Of a stretch of DNA of 64,000 bases, positions 1-10,189 are shown one piece after another. The DNA comes from Anthopleura xanthogrammica (taxonomy: Eukaryota > Cnidaria > Anthozoa > Actiniaria > Actiniidae), in NCBI GenBank assembly GCA_964019055.1, contig OZ025213.1, positions 2,570,722-2,634,721 of the forward strand, read 5' to 3'. Positions within the stretch are counted from its first letter, which is position 1. Each line of letters opens with the position of its first letter. Under the pieces are notes generated by a model, which was given only the letters and a program-made list of their open reading frames with translations, made no database searches and was not told the origin of the DNA. The position numbers and the translations under genes were made by a program.

Positions 1-1310
1 GCCAAGAACCATAAATAAAAGAAATAAAATTTACACTTGAAATATATTTAACACATCATGCCCAAGCATGTTTAATACAATAAGATAAAAACAACCAGTG
101 TGGGTTTTTTGTACAATTTGAGTTTTATGATTCTATAACTTATGTGGAATATTCAATGACAAGGGAATGCAACTCTTGTTATGACATGAATATAAACTGA
201 ATATAAACAGATAGAAGATCGTAAAAACCACACATTGTTTTATATTGATATTTCATACCAAAATTGTTGTTATACATTGTCTTTGTCAGAATGCTCATTA
301 CCTTTGGAATGAACAGGAACTTTTTACAGCTGCATTACTGTGGCAACACTAAATTTACAAATTTCAAAAAAGTACTTTGCACGAAAAACACTCCAACTTA
401 AATTTTTAACACAATTTCTGCAGGCATTGATTTGTCACATTTTTTAAACCTCGGTTACTTTTAGAAAGGAGATGGGGGTATTTGACCAGCGACATTTATA
501 AATTCTTTAAAAGTTTAAATTCTCCATCGTGGAGAACCAGTTGCTGATCAAATATGAAAAAAAAAAAAAAAAAAAAAAACCAGGAAACTTAAACAAGAAC
601 TAAATTGTTCTGTTTCTGATAAAATTCCAGACCTCATGTTTGCCATAAAATTGTTATTCCGATACTTTGCTCAAATACTGTACCTTCCCCCTGGGACTGC
701 AGAGCGGAGAGAGGGTAGGTTAGCCACTCATTTTTCATTTTCCCCCTACTATTCTCCTATATTTTCAAATATTATGCACCTATCAATATACATCCCATGT
801 AAGGAGGGGTGAGATTTGATCGTAAACAAGTGCCTATGGGTGGGTAATTTGATTAGAAATTCTGCAATTTTGTCAATAATTCCTCCTTTGGCCTTCTATT
901 TTTTTGTGTTATTTGATCAACAATAGCTTATTCCCTTCCTGAGGCACTTGAATTTCTTTGAAGAATTTTCTTCAAATCCCCACCCCTTGCCTGACTACTC
1001 CTCCCCCTCCCCCCATAGGACTTACATTTATAACTGCATTATACCTTCACATTTTTTTACTCTTGAGACCATCCCCACCCCTCCCCCCCAAAAATAAACT
1101 AAATAGAATTAAAGTTTCATTGTCCTTCAAGCTCAGGGAAATGAGTTAGCTTCTTATGAAAACTTATTTTCTTCTACGTGTGGAGAAAGGAATGTAGACT
1201 AAAACGTTGGTGTTTACGATGTTTTTTAGATTATCACATGATCAAAAAACCATCCCTGCTGGCTTGAAATTTTAACAGTGTAATTGAAACTCTACCTGTT
1301 TTGATTGTAT
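1..1310. other. No gene recognised; AT-rich with poly-A run
   Basis: Contains a poly-A run at 557-579 and C-rich patches at 1000-1090. No splice-framed coding sequence and no clear anchor exon for surface-protein copy B. Confidence 0.6.
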
Positions 1311-1620
1311 GTATGTTTAATAAAACATCATAATGTCTAATGATAGCATCCACTGCCGGCATTGCAAAAACATCACGATCAATGCATTAAGTTTGACAAC
1401 AAATTTTAGGAGTGTAAATTGTAAAAATACTCTATAAATTAGATTAAAAATATTTGATGTGCATTAATATTTGAGCAAAGATTCAATCTATAGTGGACAA
1501 AGGACAATGTTTCCAGAGGCATAGCCAAGGGAAACATAGCCTTAGGGACTATAAAACACACTGCTTTCCAGAGGTTCCAGTCAATAAATATTTTGTTATA
1601 GCTATATAATATTATACTAA
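1311..1620. repeat. Duplicated intronic block, near-identical to 20524-20797
   Basis: The block starts near TCTAATGATAGCATCCACTG and ends TAAATATTTTGTTATAG. It recurs almost base for base at 20524-20797 inside intron 1 of copy A, and a more diverged copy lies at 1711-1890 inside the first intron of copy B. These are parts of the segmental duplication that made the two surface-protein genes, with an extra internal duplication in copy B. Confidence 0.8.
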
Positions 1621-1628
1621 ACACTTAC

Positions 1629-2017
1629 TAGATTTAGTTGTTTTACTGGTACTAGTTGGTTCGGTTGGTATAGGTGAGTCTGCAATATTATAATAGGTGT
1701 ATGTATGTTAATAAAACATATCTAATGATAGCATCCAGTGGCATTGAAAAAACATCATGACCAATGCATTAAGTTTTAAAAAACTTTTAGGAGAAAATAC
1801 TCTATTATTTAGATTAAAAATATTGGATGTGCATTGGATGAATTCAATCTATACTGGACAAATAAGGACGATGTTTCCAGAGGCGTAGCCAATGAATTTG
1901 CATATCATGATACATAAACTTACTTTTTGCCAAATCTTGATTACTGTTATGTTTTGAGAAATCTCCAGCAACACCAAAAACCATACAACACACCAGGGTG
2001 ATACATATAAACCTCAT
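1629..2017 (-). pseudogene. Shortened paralogue (copy B) of the GPI-anchored surface protein
   Basis: Exons 1924-2017 and 1629-1679 match copy A in layout and phase. The first gives a signal peptide (MRFICITLVCCMVFGVAGD) followed by only FSKHNSNQDLAK. The ectodomain of about 100 residues is gone. The second is a Thr/Pro stalk (SPIPTEPTSTSKTTKS). The acceptor before the ATG and the first-intron donor with the sequence after it (GTAAGTTTAT...TATCATGAT) are nearly identical to copy A. No third (anchor) exon is seen down to position 1; it may lie outside the window or be lost. I therefore call it a partial or broken copy, though a short secreted peptide is possible. Confidence 0.55.
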
Positions 2018-2169
2018 TCTAAACCTGGACAAAAATGAAAAAATATGAAAAAATAAGGTGCTTGGAACGATTTTGACATTAAATGTTTGCCACCTAAAAT
2101 CACTCCGAGTCCTGGATACACAAGGTACCTAAAGGTATAGAAAATAAACAAACCAATCTCAGAACTATA

Positions 2170-2364
2170 TGCTTTTAGAAAAAACCTACTAATGGTCTAT
2201 CACCAATCGAGCCCTGTGATTGGCTGAGTTACTAGGGGTCTATTAGTGATAGACCTCTAGTAGCGAAAAGCGCCGGTTTTGAAAACCAAAAAATATATAT
2301 TTAAAGCAAAATCCAAAACTTTTTGCATCCTTTTATTGTACCGATTAGTAGGTTTTTACTAAAA
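2170..2364. mobile_element. MITE-like element with 21-bp terminal inverted repeats
   Basis: Left end TTTTAGAAAAAACCTACTAA and right end TTAGTAGGTTTTTACTAAAA. It directly abuts the palindrome at 2362-2471, sharing the right end. About 195 bp, no coding capacity. Confidence 0.7.
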
Positions 2365-2471
2365 CAATTAGACCTCTCGCCCTCATGGCCTACGAGTCAA
2401 TAGCCCATTCGGCCTTCGGCCTCATGGGCTATTGACTCGTAGACCATTCGGACTCGAGGACTAATTGTTAA
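2362..2471. repeat. Long palindrome (foldback), copy 2
   Basis: Starts AACAATTAGACCTC and ends GACTAATTGTT. Internal arms ACGAGTCAATAGCCCAT and ATGGGCTATTGACTCGT pair around CGGCCTTCGGCC. The left flank, TTTTTACTAAAACAATTAG, is shared with the palindrome at 27709. Confidence 0.92.
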
Positions 2472-3165
2472 ATATGTGCTTTATATTGCTGAACAGGTAA
2501 AAACATGTCAATGAAAGAGTACCGAGCCGAGTGGCTTAAATACTCCAGTTTTGAGTTCTCTATTGCTCAGACCTACTGAGGGATTTTATTTAATATTTGG
2601 CTTATGGAGAATGCTCTGAAGCTGATATTTGGGCAGTAGGACCTAGTGCCTTGACACTTATAAAAAATTCTTGAAATGTGGGGGCGGACTACTGTCCTGT
2701 TGAAAAAATCGCATTTTCCCCAGAATGCATTGCGAAAGAGAGTAGTGAAAATCGATAAGCGATGAAATGGGTCGAGGAAAAGGGCTGTAGCTCGCCGTGT
2801 GGAAGGAATTGATGGGAAACAAAACAACTAAAAGCCAAGTACTAGGTCCAAACTATCCTGTGTAAGGGTATTGTTTGAGTAGAAATAAAAATTGCATGAA
2901 AAAAAATGGAATGAAAAAGCGTGATTTTTGGCTTTGGGAAATGATGTCAAAAACAGTGGTTTTTGGTTTTCCAAAAAATGTTTAAAGTTTTTTTCGTTAT
3001 AATTTTGGACATTTGTGCAGGTTTTTTGATTTTAAAAGTTGTTCTGTTTGCTAGTTCAAATTTTAGACTGGTATTTAGGTCAACTTGATCAAAATTGTTG
3101 AAGCTGGAATTTTTTATTTAAGGTGCGTTTGTTATGGGCGGTTTCGGGCGCCGTAGGAGTGAAAG

Positions 3166-4690
3166 GGTTAAAATAAGAACTTTTTACTAGTAAAACTATT
3201 TGAGAGGAATTTTTAGGCTTTAACCTGTGTGAGGAAGAAACAACTGGGCTAGCATGAAATCAAGGAACTTATAGTAAATGCTGTTGCAAATTTAGGATTG
3301 TCTATGGATGACTGTCATGGGCAATGTTATGATGGTGCAGGAAACATGACTGGAAGACTAAATGGAGCTTCAACACTCATCACAGAAGCCCACGAGAAAG
3401 TTATTTATCTACACTGCATGAATCATCTCCTTGAATCTTTGTGTTGCTGATACTTGTTCATTGCAACTTGTGAGAGATATGATGACTAAGGTGAGAATTT
3501 AACTCTCGGATTTCTTAAGCAATTCACCTAAATGACAAAAGTATTTAATCACCAAAATTAGAGAGCTATACTGCCTAATAATAATCATTGTGTACTAATT
3601 GATGTGCGCAAGACAAGATCGATCACCAGAATTGATGGTATGGACAGAATTGTTGAACTTTTACTACCCATTGTCTCTACATTGGAAGACATTGCTTTAA
3701 ACAGTAGATGGGGATAGAGGATATGGAAACTGGGATATTAACAGTAGAAATGATGCACAGGCCTTGATGAATGGAATCAATTTCACCTTTATCGTCTTGA
3801 TTGTTATTGTTAGACATATCTTGGACTTAACCAGGCCACTCACAGTAAAAATACAAAGGAAAGAAATAGATCTATTGAAAGCAAAGGATGAAATTGAAAA
3901 GTTTGAAGTCAGCTCTTACAGAAATGCAAACTAACAATTATAATGCAAGGCACCACCAACTCTATGATGAAGCTGCAAATCTGGCAAGAAGTATTTCAGT
4001 TCAGCCAAGCATGCCCAGGATAGCTCAAAGACAAGTCCATATGGCCATTATTAAGACCAATGCTCCAGCTACAGTACAACTCCTGAAGACTATTACAAGA
4101 TAAATCTCACCAGAGTTTTTCTTGATCACTCCCTCCAGCATATAATGATTTTTTTTTCTTCTCAACACTAGATTTTAAGATGAAGTGTGCTTTTGCTATA
4201 AAGGACTGTCAATAATTCCATCTGTTTTACTGGAAAATGATTTAATTTGGAAGCAAAATGTTCAAGTATTTTGTGACCATTACAGACAAGACATTCCTAA
4301 CATTGCTGGCCTAGATGTGGAACAGCTGTTATGGGAAAGAATGTGGAGAGAGCAGCATGCTAGAGGAGCAGATATTCCTGACAGAATATCAAAAACCCTG
4401 GAGTTGACTGGCCAGCAAGCTTTTGAGAATGTTTATGCTTTTCTACAAATCCTTGCAACTGTTTCTATTTCTTCTGCATCATGTGAAAGATCATTTTCAA
4501 ATCTCAGAAACTTGAAGAACTATTTAAGAAACACAATGGGCCAGGACAGACTGAATGGATTGGCATTTGATGTATTACCACAAAGACATGCTCATTGACC
4601 TAGATAAAGTAATTGACTTATTTGCAAGTTTGCACCCAAGGAGAATGAAAATGGCAGACATTTTGCAAGACCAGCAATAGATGAATGGTT
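3166..4690 (+). mobile_element. hAT transposase remnant (DUF4371/ZMYM-like), broken
   Basis: The plus strand carries the C-terminal two thirds of a hAT transposase in several frames. Parts seen, in order: a catalytic-core fragment reading GNMTGRLNGASTLI and VIYLHCMN (3300-3430), a middle part QRKEIDLLKAKDEIEKF then ANLARSISVQPSMPRIAQR (3850-4030), and the hAT dimerisation region CERSFSNLRNLKNYLRNTMG with RLNGLAF (4185-4570). After a frameshift near 4575 it ends IDLFASLHPRRMKMADIL at about 4675. Stops and frame changes show it is dead. The 5' part matches 21856-22200 closely. Confidence 0.85.
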
Positions 4691-4799
4691 TTTGATGTCT
4701 AACAAAAAGTCAGTACTGTAGCTTAAACATATTCCCTGGTTCCCCACACACTTGTAGGTAAGTGACAAGCTATAATATACTTTTCCACACAATTCAAAT

Positions 4800-5925
4800 C
4801 CTCTGGAATTTCGATATAGTTAAACAGGTGTAAAGAGCTCGTTCAAAAATTATACGAACGTGTACAAAATTTATGATAGATTTAATAGATAAATTAAATT
4901 AGACTATATATTAAGAATATAGCTTACCGTTTTTTCCTTGATTTTGATTGATTCTATATGCCCAACTTTTGAATTCAGTGGTGCGGCTGAACTAAATTCC
5001 ACTGATGAAGTCGCGACGAGAACAAGTCGGACTAGTTTAGAAACCTTAGAATCTTTTTATGCTCGGAGTCCAGAGAATATTTATTCTCACTCTGGCGTTT
5101 GCTATTTTGACGGAAGACACTGATCGCAATAAAATCTCATCTCTACAGCATCCTTGTGTATCCTTTCTCACGGCTGCAACCAAATTGCATCATAAGCACG
5201 GCTGTTTTGTTCTGGACATTAGGTTTCAGGCCACTACTCGGCCATTTCAGGTTGCTACGCACGTCTTTCCCTAACAACCAAAATGGCGCCGAATTTAAAA
5301 TAGTTCGCCGGCGCGTATAAGGAAAAAGAAGGAAAAAAAAAGGCACCGGCCTTTTTATATGCTCCTTTACGGGACCGCGTAGCATTCTGGACAACTACGG
5401 AAAGGAGTACCCAGAGTCCTCCAGCGCCTTTCTGTCGTCACGAAATCGGATTTTTACGCATTTTGATTTGGTTATCAAAACAAAGGAAAATACCGGAAGT
5501 AAACCCACAGGTAAAGAAAAATGACTCGTCAAATCTTTGTTAGGTTATAAGAATATCTGACATTTCTGAATGAAATTTGCCGGAAAACCTAACACAATTA
5601 TTCAAAGATTACCTACTTGTTGGACTAAAATCATAAGGAATTTGAAACTCACCACATTTAACGTAAATAAGGGACAAATTTGTCGATGAAAACTCCGCAA
5701 AGTTTACGGCTGAAACTACGAAGGGCGGTATAAATGTAATAAAGATAATTTGCAAGAAGAGTTTTCCTATCACGATTTCATAAAATTATTAAAAGTGTTA
5801 TTTGTAAGCTGACAACGTCAAATAAGGCCTTATAAAAAAAAGACCAAGTCCTTTATCTCTCTCTGTCATAGCAAAAAGGAAGTAAGTCCAGCGCAATTAA
5901 CGTTTTTCAGGCCACAGGTATAGAA
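4800..5925. other. No gene recognised; local GC-rich patch
   Basis: Short open frames occur, but none shows a known motif or conserved splice context. 5280-5450 is GC-richer, with an inverted CACCGGCC/GGCCGG-like word. It could be a promoter remnant; this is only a suggestion. Confidence 0.4.
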
Positions 5926-6400
5926 AAGGGGTGGGAATTTGTGAATTTTGGTATAAAAAGGGGTAGTTTTTCTTCAAAAGTATATGAAAGGGGTACCTTT
6001 TCAGGCAAAAAAATACGTAAAAGGGGTAACTTTTTGCTGAAATTTGGTATATCAAAGGGTAAGGGGTCGAGAGTCCGGGCGGAGCATCCCCGTATGAAAC
6101 GACCCGAAGTTCCCCCCCCCCGGGTTTTGGTCCCGCTTAGGGTGATAATGACGAGAATGCCCAGCAGCTGAGTTTTGTGGTCCCGCTTAGGGTATAAGAT
6201 CAACAATGTTTCTTTTCAAAGATGATACGTTATTGATTGGTCCCTTTTAGGGGTGAAATTTCATCACTGCCACGCCCATCATCTCAAAATACAGGTCCCT
6301 TTTAGGGGTAATTTTCAGAATTTCCGACGAGGACCCCGCCCCCTTTTATAAGGGAGTCCCCTCTCCGGGATCTGGCGTCTGTTAGCTTTGGGCATGTTCT
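5926..6400. repeat. AAAGGGGTA-type repeat element
   Basis: Runs of AAAAGGGGTA words (5945-6065) are followed by repeated GGTCCCGCTTAGGGTRATAA and GGTCCCTTTTAGGGGT (6130-6310). The words in the two halves are partly complementary (AGGGGTA/TACCCCT-like), as in an old foldback or tandem element. The open frames on both strands come from it. Confidence 0.5.
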
Positions 6401-6429
6401 CTTGAGTAAACCAAGAAGCTTGTTGGTTG

Positions 6430-7040
6430 ATGACCCCGAGATCCTAGGCCTTTTCCTCTTGTGTTCCTAGAAATTGTTCTGTCCCCAGATGGTACCCCTA
6501 GGTTGTTGGACTTTTCTTGCGTGTCACCGTCAATATCTTACGTTTAGACACGTTGAATTGGATGTTGTTGTTGCTGCTCCAGACATCGAGGTTTCCCAGT
6601 GCGTTTTGGAGGTCCTCGCAGTCGTTTTCGGATGTAATTTTACGAAACAATTTTGTGTCATCTGCATATAAAGCAGCCGCAGGTCCCTCTGGGATGACGT
6701 CAGGAAGGTCATTGATAAAAATGACGAAAAGCAAAGGACCCAGGATACTGCCTGAGGTACGCCGGAAGTGACTGGAGCCCAAGAAGATGCTGCACCTTCG
6801 ATCACATTCCTTTGTGAACGGCCATTCAGATAGTCTTCAAACTAATTCAAGAGCAGTCCCGCTATGCCATGCAATTTCAGCTTTCCAAGGAGGATTTGGT
6901 GGTCAGCTTTGTCAACTGAAGCTTTCGCCAGGTCTAGGTAGAGAACATCAACTTCAATAATTTTGTCGAGGCATTGTCCAATGGAATGAAGTACAGAAAG
7001 CAGCTGTGTGACACACGAGCGAGATCTTACAAACCCATGT
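6430..7040 (-). mobile_element. Reverse-transcriptase fragment of a second LINE family
   Basis: The minus strand reads HGFVRSRSCVTQLLSVLHS, VLYLDLAKASVDKADHQILL, KLKLHGIAG, FEDYLNGRSQRNVIEG, TSGVPQ, then in another frame GSILGPLLFVIFINDLPDV and LYADDTKLFRKI. These are RT blocks 3-5 with the catalytic YADD. One in-frame stop and one frameshift show decay. A rearranged copy lies at 29360-29655. Confidence 0.85.
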
Positions 7041-7509
7041 TATTCATTTGGGATGGTGCTAAGAGAGAAATTTAGTCCAATTTAGGGGGAAGGGACAAGA
7101 AAATTTGTGCAAGTGAAAATTAAAATGCACCAGTCCTTCCACCCCTTCCCCGTAAATATGACTGGTCCCTAAGAGAAAGCAAGTAAAGAACAAACAGGCA
7201 AGTGGTTGTAATTCTTTTATTCTGCAATTTACTTAGCATTTTTCTGTTTCTTTTTTGTTTTTTTTCGCAGCAAGGATTTGATACAAAAATATAGTTATAT
7301 CATTTAAATTACAGTTCCTTAAATAGAAAGACTTTAGCCAAAGTTGGATTTTGGTACTATATAAGAACTGACCTCAATTCATTCTATATTCCTATTCTGT
7401 ACTTGTCTTACTAATATCTAGATAGAGGAAGGTAAAACTAAGAGAAACAATAGCCGGTGCTATATAGGCCTTGCATTTTGTTTTTCATGTCACCCGTAAA
7501 CCCATCACC

Positions 7510-7730
7510 CTATTCCCAGTATGGACGGGTCCCAAAATGATTTCTATAATGAAGATGATATCTCGAATAGCGCACTTTCAATATTCTGGTCGAGTGATCA
7601 CGCACAAAGCAATTCAAGACAAGGCTCTGGGGAAACAAAGGAGTAATCCTAATATATTCTTTTGTTTCTCTGTAGCCTCATCTTGAATTGCTTTGTGCGT
7701 GATCACTCAACCAGAATGTCGAAAGTGGGT
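7510..7730. mobile_element. Foldback element, copy with one shortened arm
   Basis: GAGTGATCACGCACAAAGCA (near 7595) pairs with TGCTTTGTGCGTGATCACTC (near 7690). The full-length version is at 30099-30383 and a single arm lies at 32870-32950 in a DOCK intron. Confidence 0.8.
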
Positions 7731-7859
7731 TTTAATGGCCTTCAATCAAAGTGCTTCCATGACATTGTCCGAAAACATAAAAGTTTCAAGCGTAAATGCC
7801 TATCGAGTGCCATGGAAACGCCTTGATTGATGTCCACTTACTTCTTCGTCACAACGGTA

Positions 7860-7985
7860 AATTGAACGATTTTGTGCACACAAAGGTTTCAGTACGAGCT
7901 AAATTGAATGTATTCTTTTCTGCTGCCATGAATCACTGAGCATTTCGGGCACGAAGCCTCACATTGAAACCTTTGTGTGTGAAAA
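7860..7985. mobile_element. Hairpin element with CACACAAAGGTTTCA ends
   Basis: CACACAAAGGTTTCAGTACG (near 7877) pairs with TGAAACCTTTGTGTGTGA (near 7966). Related copies lie at 30635-30740, 30915-31005 (one arm) and 43610-43735. A small repeat family with no coding capacity. Confidence 0.75.
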
Positions 7986-8039
7986 ATTGTAAAACTTGGA
8001 GATAAGCCCTCGAGTCAAGGGGGGGGGGGGGGACATAAT

Positions 8040-8250
8040 AAAACACTCTTCACATGATATTCCACTTAGGCCTAGGGATCGAACCCAAGTGCACTTCCAC
8101 TACACCACTACACCACCCTTGATTCCCGTAGGAATGTAAATTCACGTTCTCTTACTTTAGATGGTGTTGTTTCCTTTTCAACGTCTTGATTAAAGAAAGA
8201 GCTATTCCTGCTCTTGGGAGGCAGTTCCAGTTACTCTGTCCCACACAGAT
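8040..8250 (-). pseudogene. Captured copy of DOCK tail exon 56 with its flanking repeat
   Basis: 8137-8245 matches 33400-33508 with few changes: TTGATTCCCGTAGGAATGTA, the intron donor region CGTTCTCTTACTTTAGATGG, and codons for NQDVEKETSPSK and part of PELPPKS. The neighbouring tRNA-like SINE head (CCTAGGGATCGAACCCAAGT...) and the GGAGATAARCCCTCGAGTCA block upstream are shared too. It lies in 30-kb-distant repeat DNA and has no other DOCK exon nearby, so it is a transduplicated fragment. Confidence 0.85.
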
Positions 8251-9920
8251 TGACGAGGCTCAGATTCAGAAAAGAACTAAACAACGATTTAACGCAGCAC
8301 ATAAAATAGATGCAAATGGATACAATGAAGAACCAAAACACTGAGTTCTGTTGTTATGTTGTGAGCATGAGAATATAGAATTTCCTTCCCAAATCTACAG
8401 AAAATGGGTCCTTATGCCAGGGCACATGAAATATAAAATAACTGATTTTTAGCATGTCTAACATTTGCTATGAACCTTATCGGCTGTTTTCCTACCTATA
8501 GAGGCTTTGTGCTATCATCTGATGGCAGCCATGACTGGAGGCAGGACAATTGAATCTGGTCGAAACCATCTGGTCTAGTCTGATTTACACGAAAAAGAAT
8601 TCAGTTTCCCTGGGGAGAAAGACTCTATTATTGCACCTCCTGTCATAGCTGCCATCATGTGAGGGTGCAAATTAAAGCCTCTATTTCATTCCCTAGGGTA
8701 TGATTTCTTTGTTTAATGGTTACACATGAATATGGATACAACTCAAACAAAGAATCTTGTTGTCAAGGGAATGACATGTGGTCTGAAATGGGAAAACATT
8801 ATGCCTAGGTGGATTTAATAGGTCCTTTCGTAATACTCTAAATAAAAAGAATAAAACTGTTGAAAATATTGTCAAATTGGTATATAATAATATGGGAAAT
8901 ATAATTATACATCTTTATAAATACTTCAATATATTGGTACATATCATGATGGTGTGTGGTAATCAAATTAAGCTTGCAAATGTGCCCTTTTTGGAGAGTG
9001 AGCCCAAATTTTTTTACATCCTCTTTTCATCTGAAATGATGTTCAAGGGGAGATCAAGATAGTAAGTCACCAGGTAAGTAAAGTGAATTTTATTTCTACG
9101 TGTTCTTACTGAATACAGTATTTCCTATTAAGATATCTTTTTTTCTAGAGAGCGTTTATTTATTAAAAGATTGAGCACACATTTTTACAAAACCTCTTTT
9201 CAATCTCCTTATTTGTAACTTTCTCTTAACCTAATAAATATAAGCTTATATTGCAATTAACTTCTCAAAACAAATAACTAAGCATGATCCCGCATGCTCT
9301 TGCTAATAAATGAAAGCCTTCTTAGTTGATAAGAATTTTTTATTCGTTTTGTTTATTTATTTAATATATATATATTAATATATATCACAGTATGTCTTGT
9401 CTATGCTGCATAACAGTGCTCTTGTATATAAATATCATAGTAATAGGAATATTTTTTATTAAAGTCTGTCTGATGAGTGCGCAAGCATGAAACTCGGAGT
9501 AACAGAGAACATGTCTCTTCTTTAATCTAGACTATACTATATTAATTTTTTTTTTTTTACCTAGTTGCAAAACATACACTCTGTTGCAAAATATTTGTTG
9601 GTTTCAAAACATAATGAACATCGAAGCTAAGAACGAAATGGTAAATAGGAAGTATGTTAATGAGATGCATATCGTGATGACCCATGCACTGTTTGTAAAA
9701 TGCAGATCCTCTGATCATAAATATACTTTCAGCATTTTATTTCGACTGAGTAGCTCAAATGAATAAAATCATAACATAATTATTTCCCAGAATGCCTTTC
9801 AGTGTCAGCTTCTATGTTACAAAATAGTGTATATTAGTCTAACATACAGGATGCTCAAGTGCAAACACTGTATTCTTCTTCTTTGATAAAAATTTGTTTT
9901 CTATTACCACCCAACATATC
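8250..9920. other. No gene recognised (apart from the MITE at 8690-8835)
   Basis: AT-rich, no coding signal. A (TA)n-like stretch lies at 9363-9385 and a poly-T run at 9547-9560. Confidence 0.6.
8690..8835. mobile_element. MITE copy (AATAGACCTTTTTAGC family)
   Basis: Carries the family core AAGGGAATGACATGTGGTCTGAAATGGG and ends in AATAGGTCCTTTCG. The best-defined member is at 52513-52683. Confidence 0.6.
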
Positions 9921-9922
9921 TT

Positions 9923-10135
9923 GGTCGACAATTGCCTGACCGTCAGCACACTATTGCCTGTGCGTTGGCCGATGCTTGGCAGACTGTGGGGCAACACTAT
10001 CAGGACTTTAGCCTAGTTGTAGTTCGAACCACAACTGTGTTGGTGATGTGTCTGCTATTAGTGCATGTTGGTCAAGTGTTAACCATGCATTGGCCAACAC
10101 TCAGGCAATTGCCGACTGACACATGTCTGCTGGTC
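9923..10135. repeat. Imperfect foldback sequence
   Basis: CGACAATTGCCTGA (9927) pairs with TCAGGCAATTGCCG (10101), and GTTGTAGTTCGAACCACAAC at the centre is itself nearly palindromic. The open frame across it is a by-product. Confidence 0.6.
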
Positions 10136-10189
10136 ATGAAATACATGATTTCCCAATCTATTAATTTTTTACAAGGTTATATAGAGTAG

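Noticed and set aside
7471..7686. 71-codon open frame repeated at 30062-30277
   Set aside because: It runs across a foldback element; the duplication of the frame reflects the duplicated element and shows no protein-like conservation.
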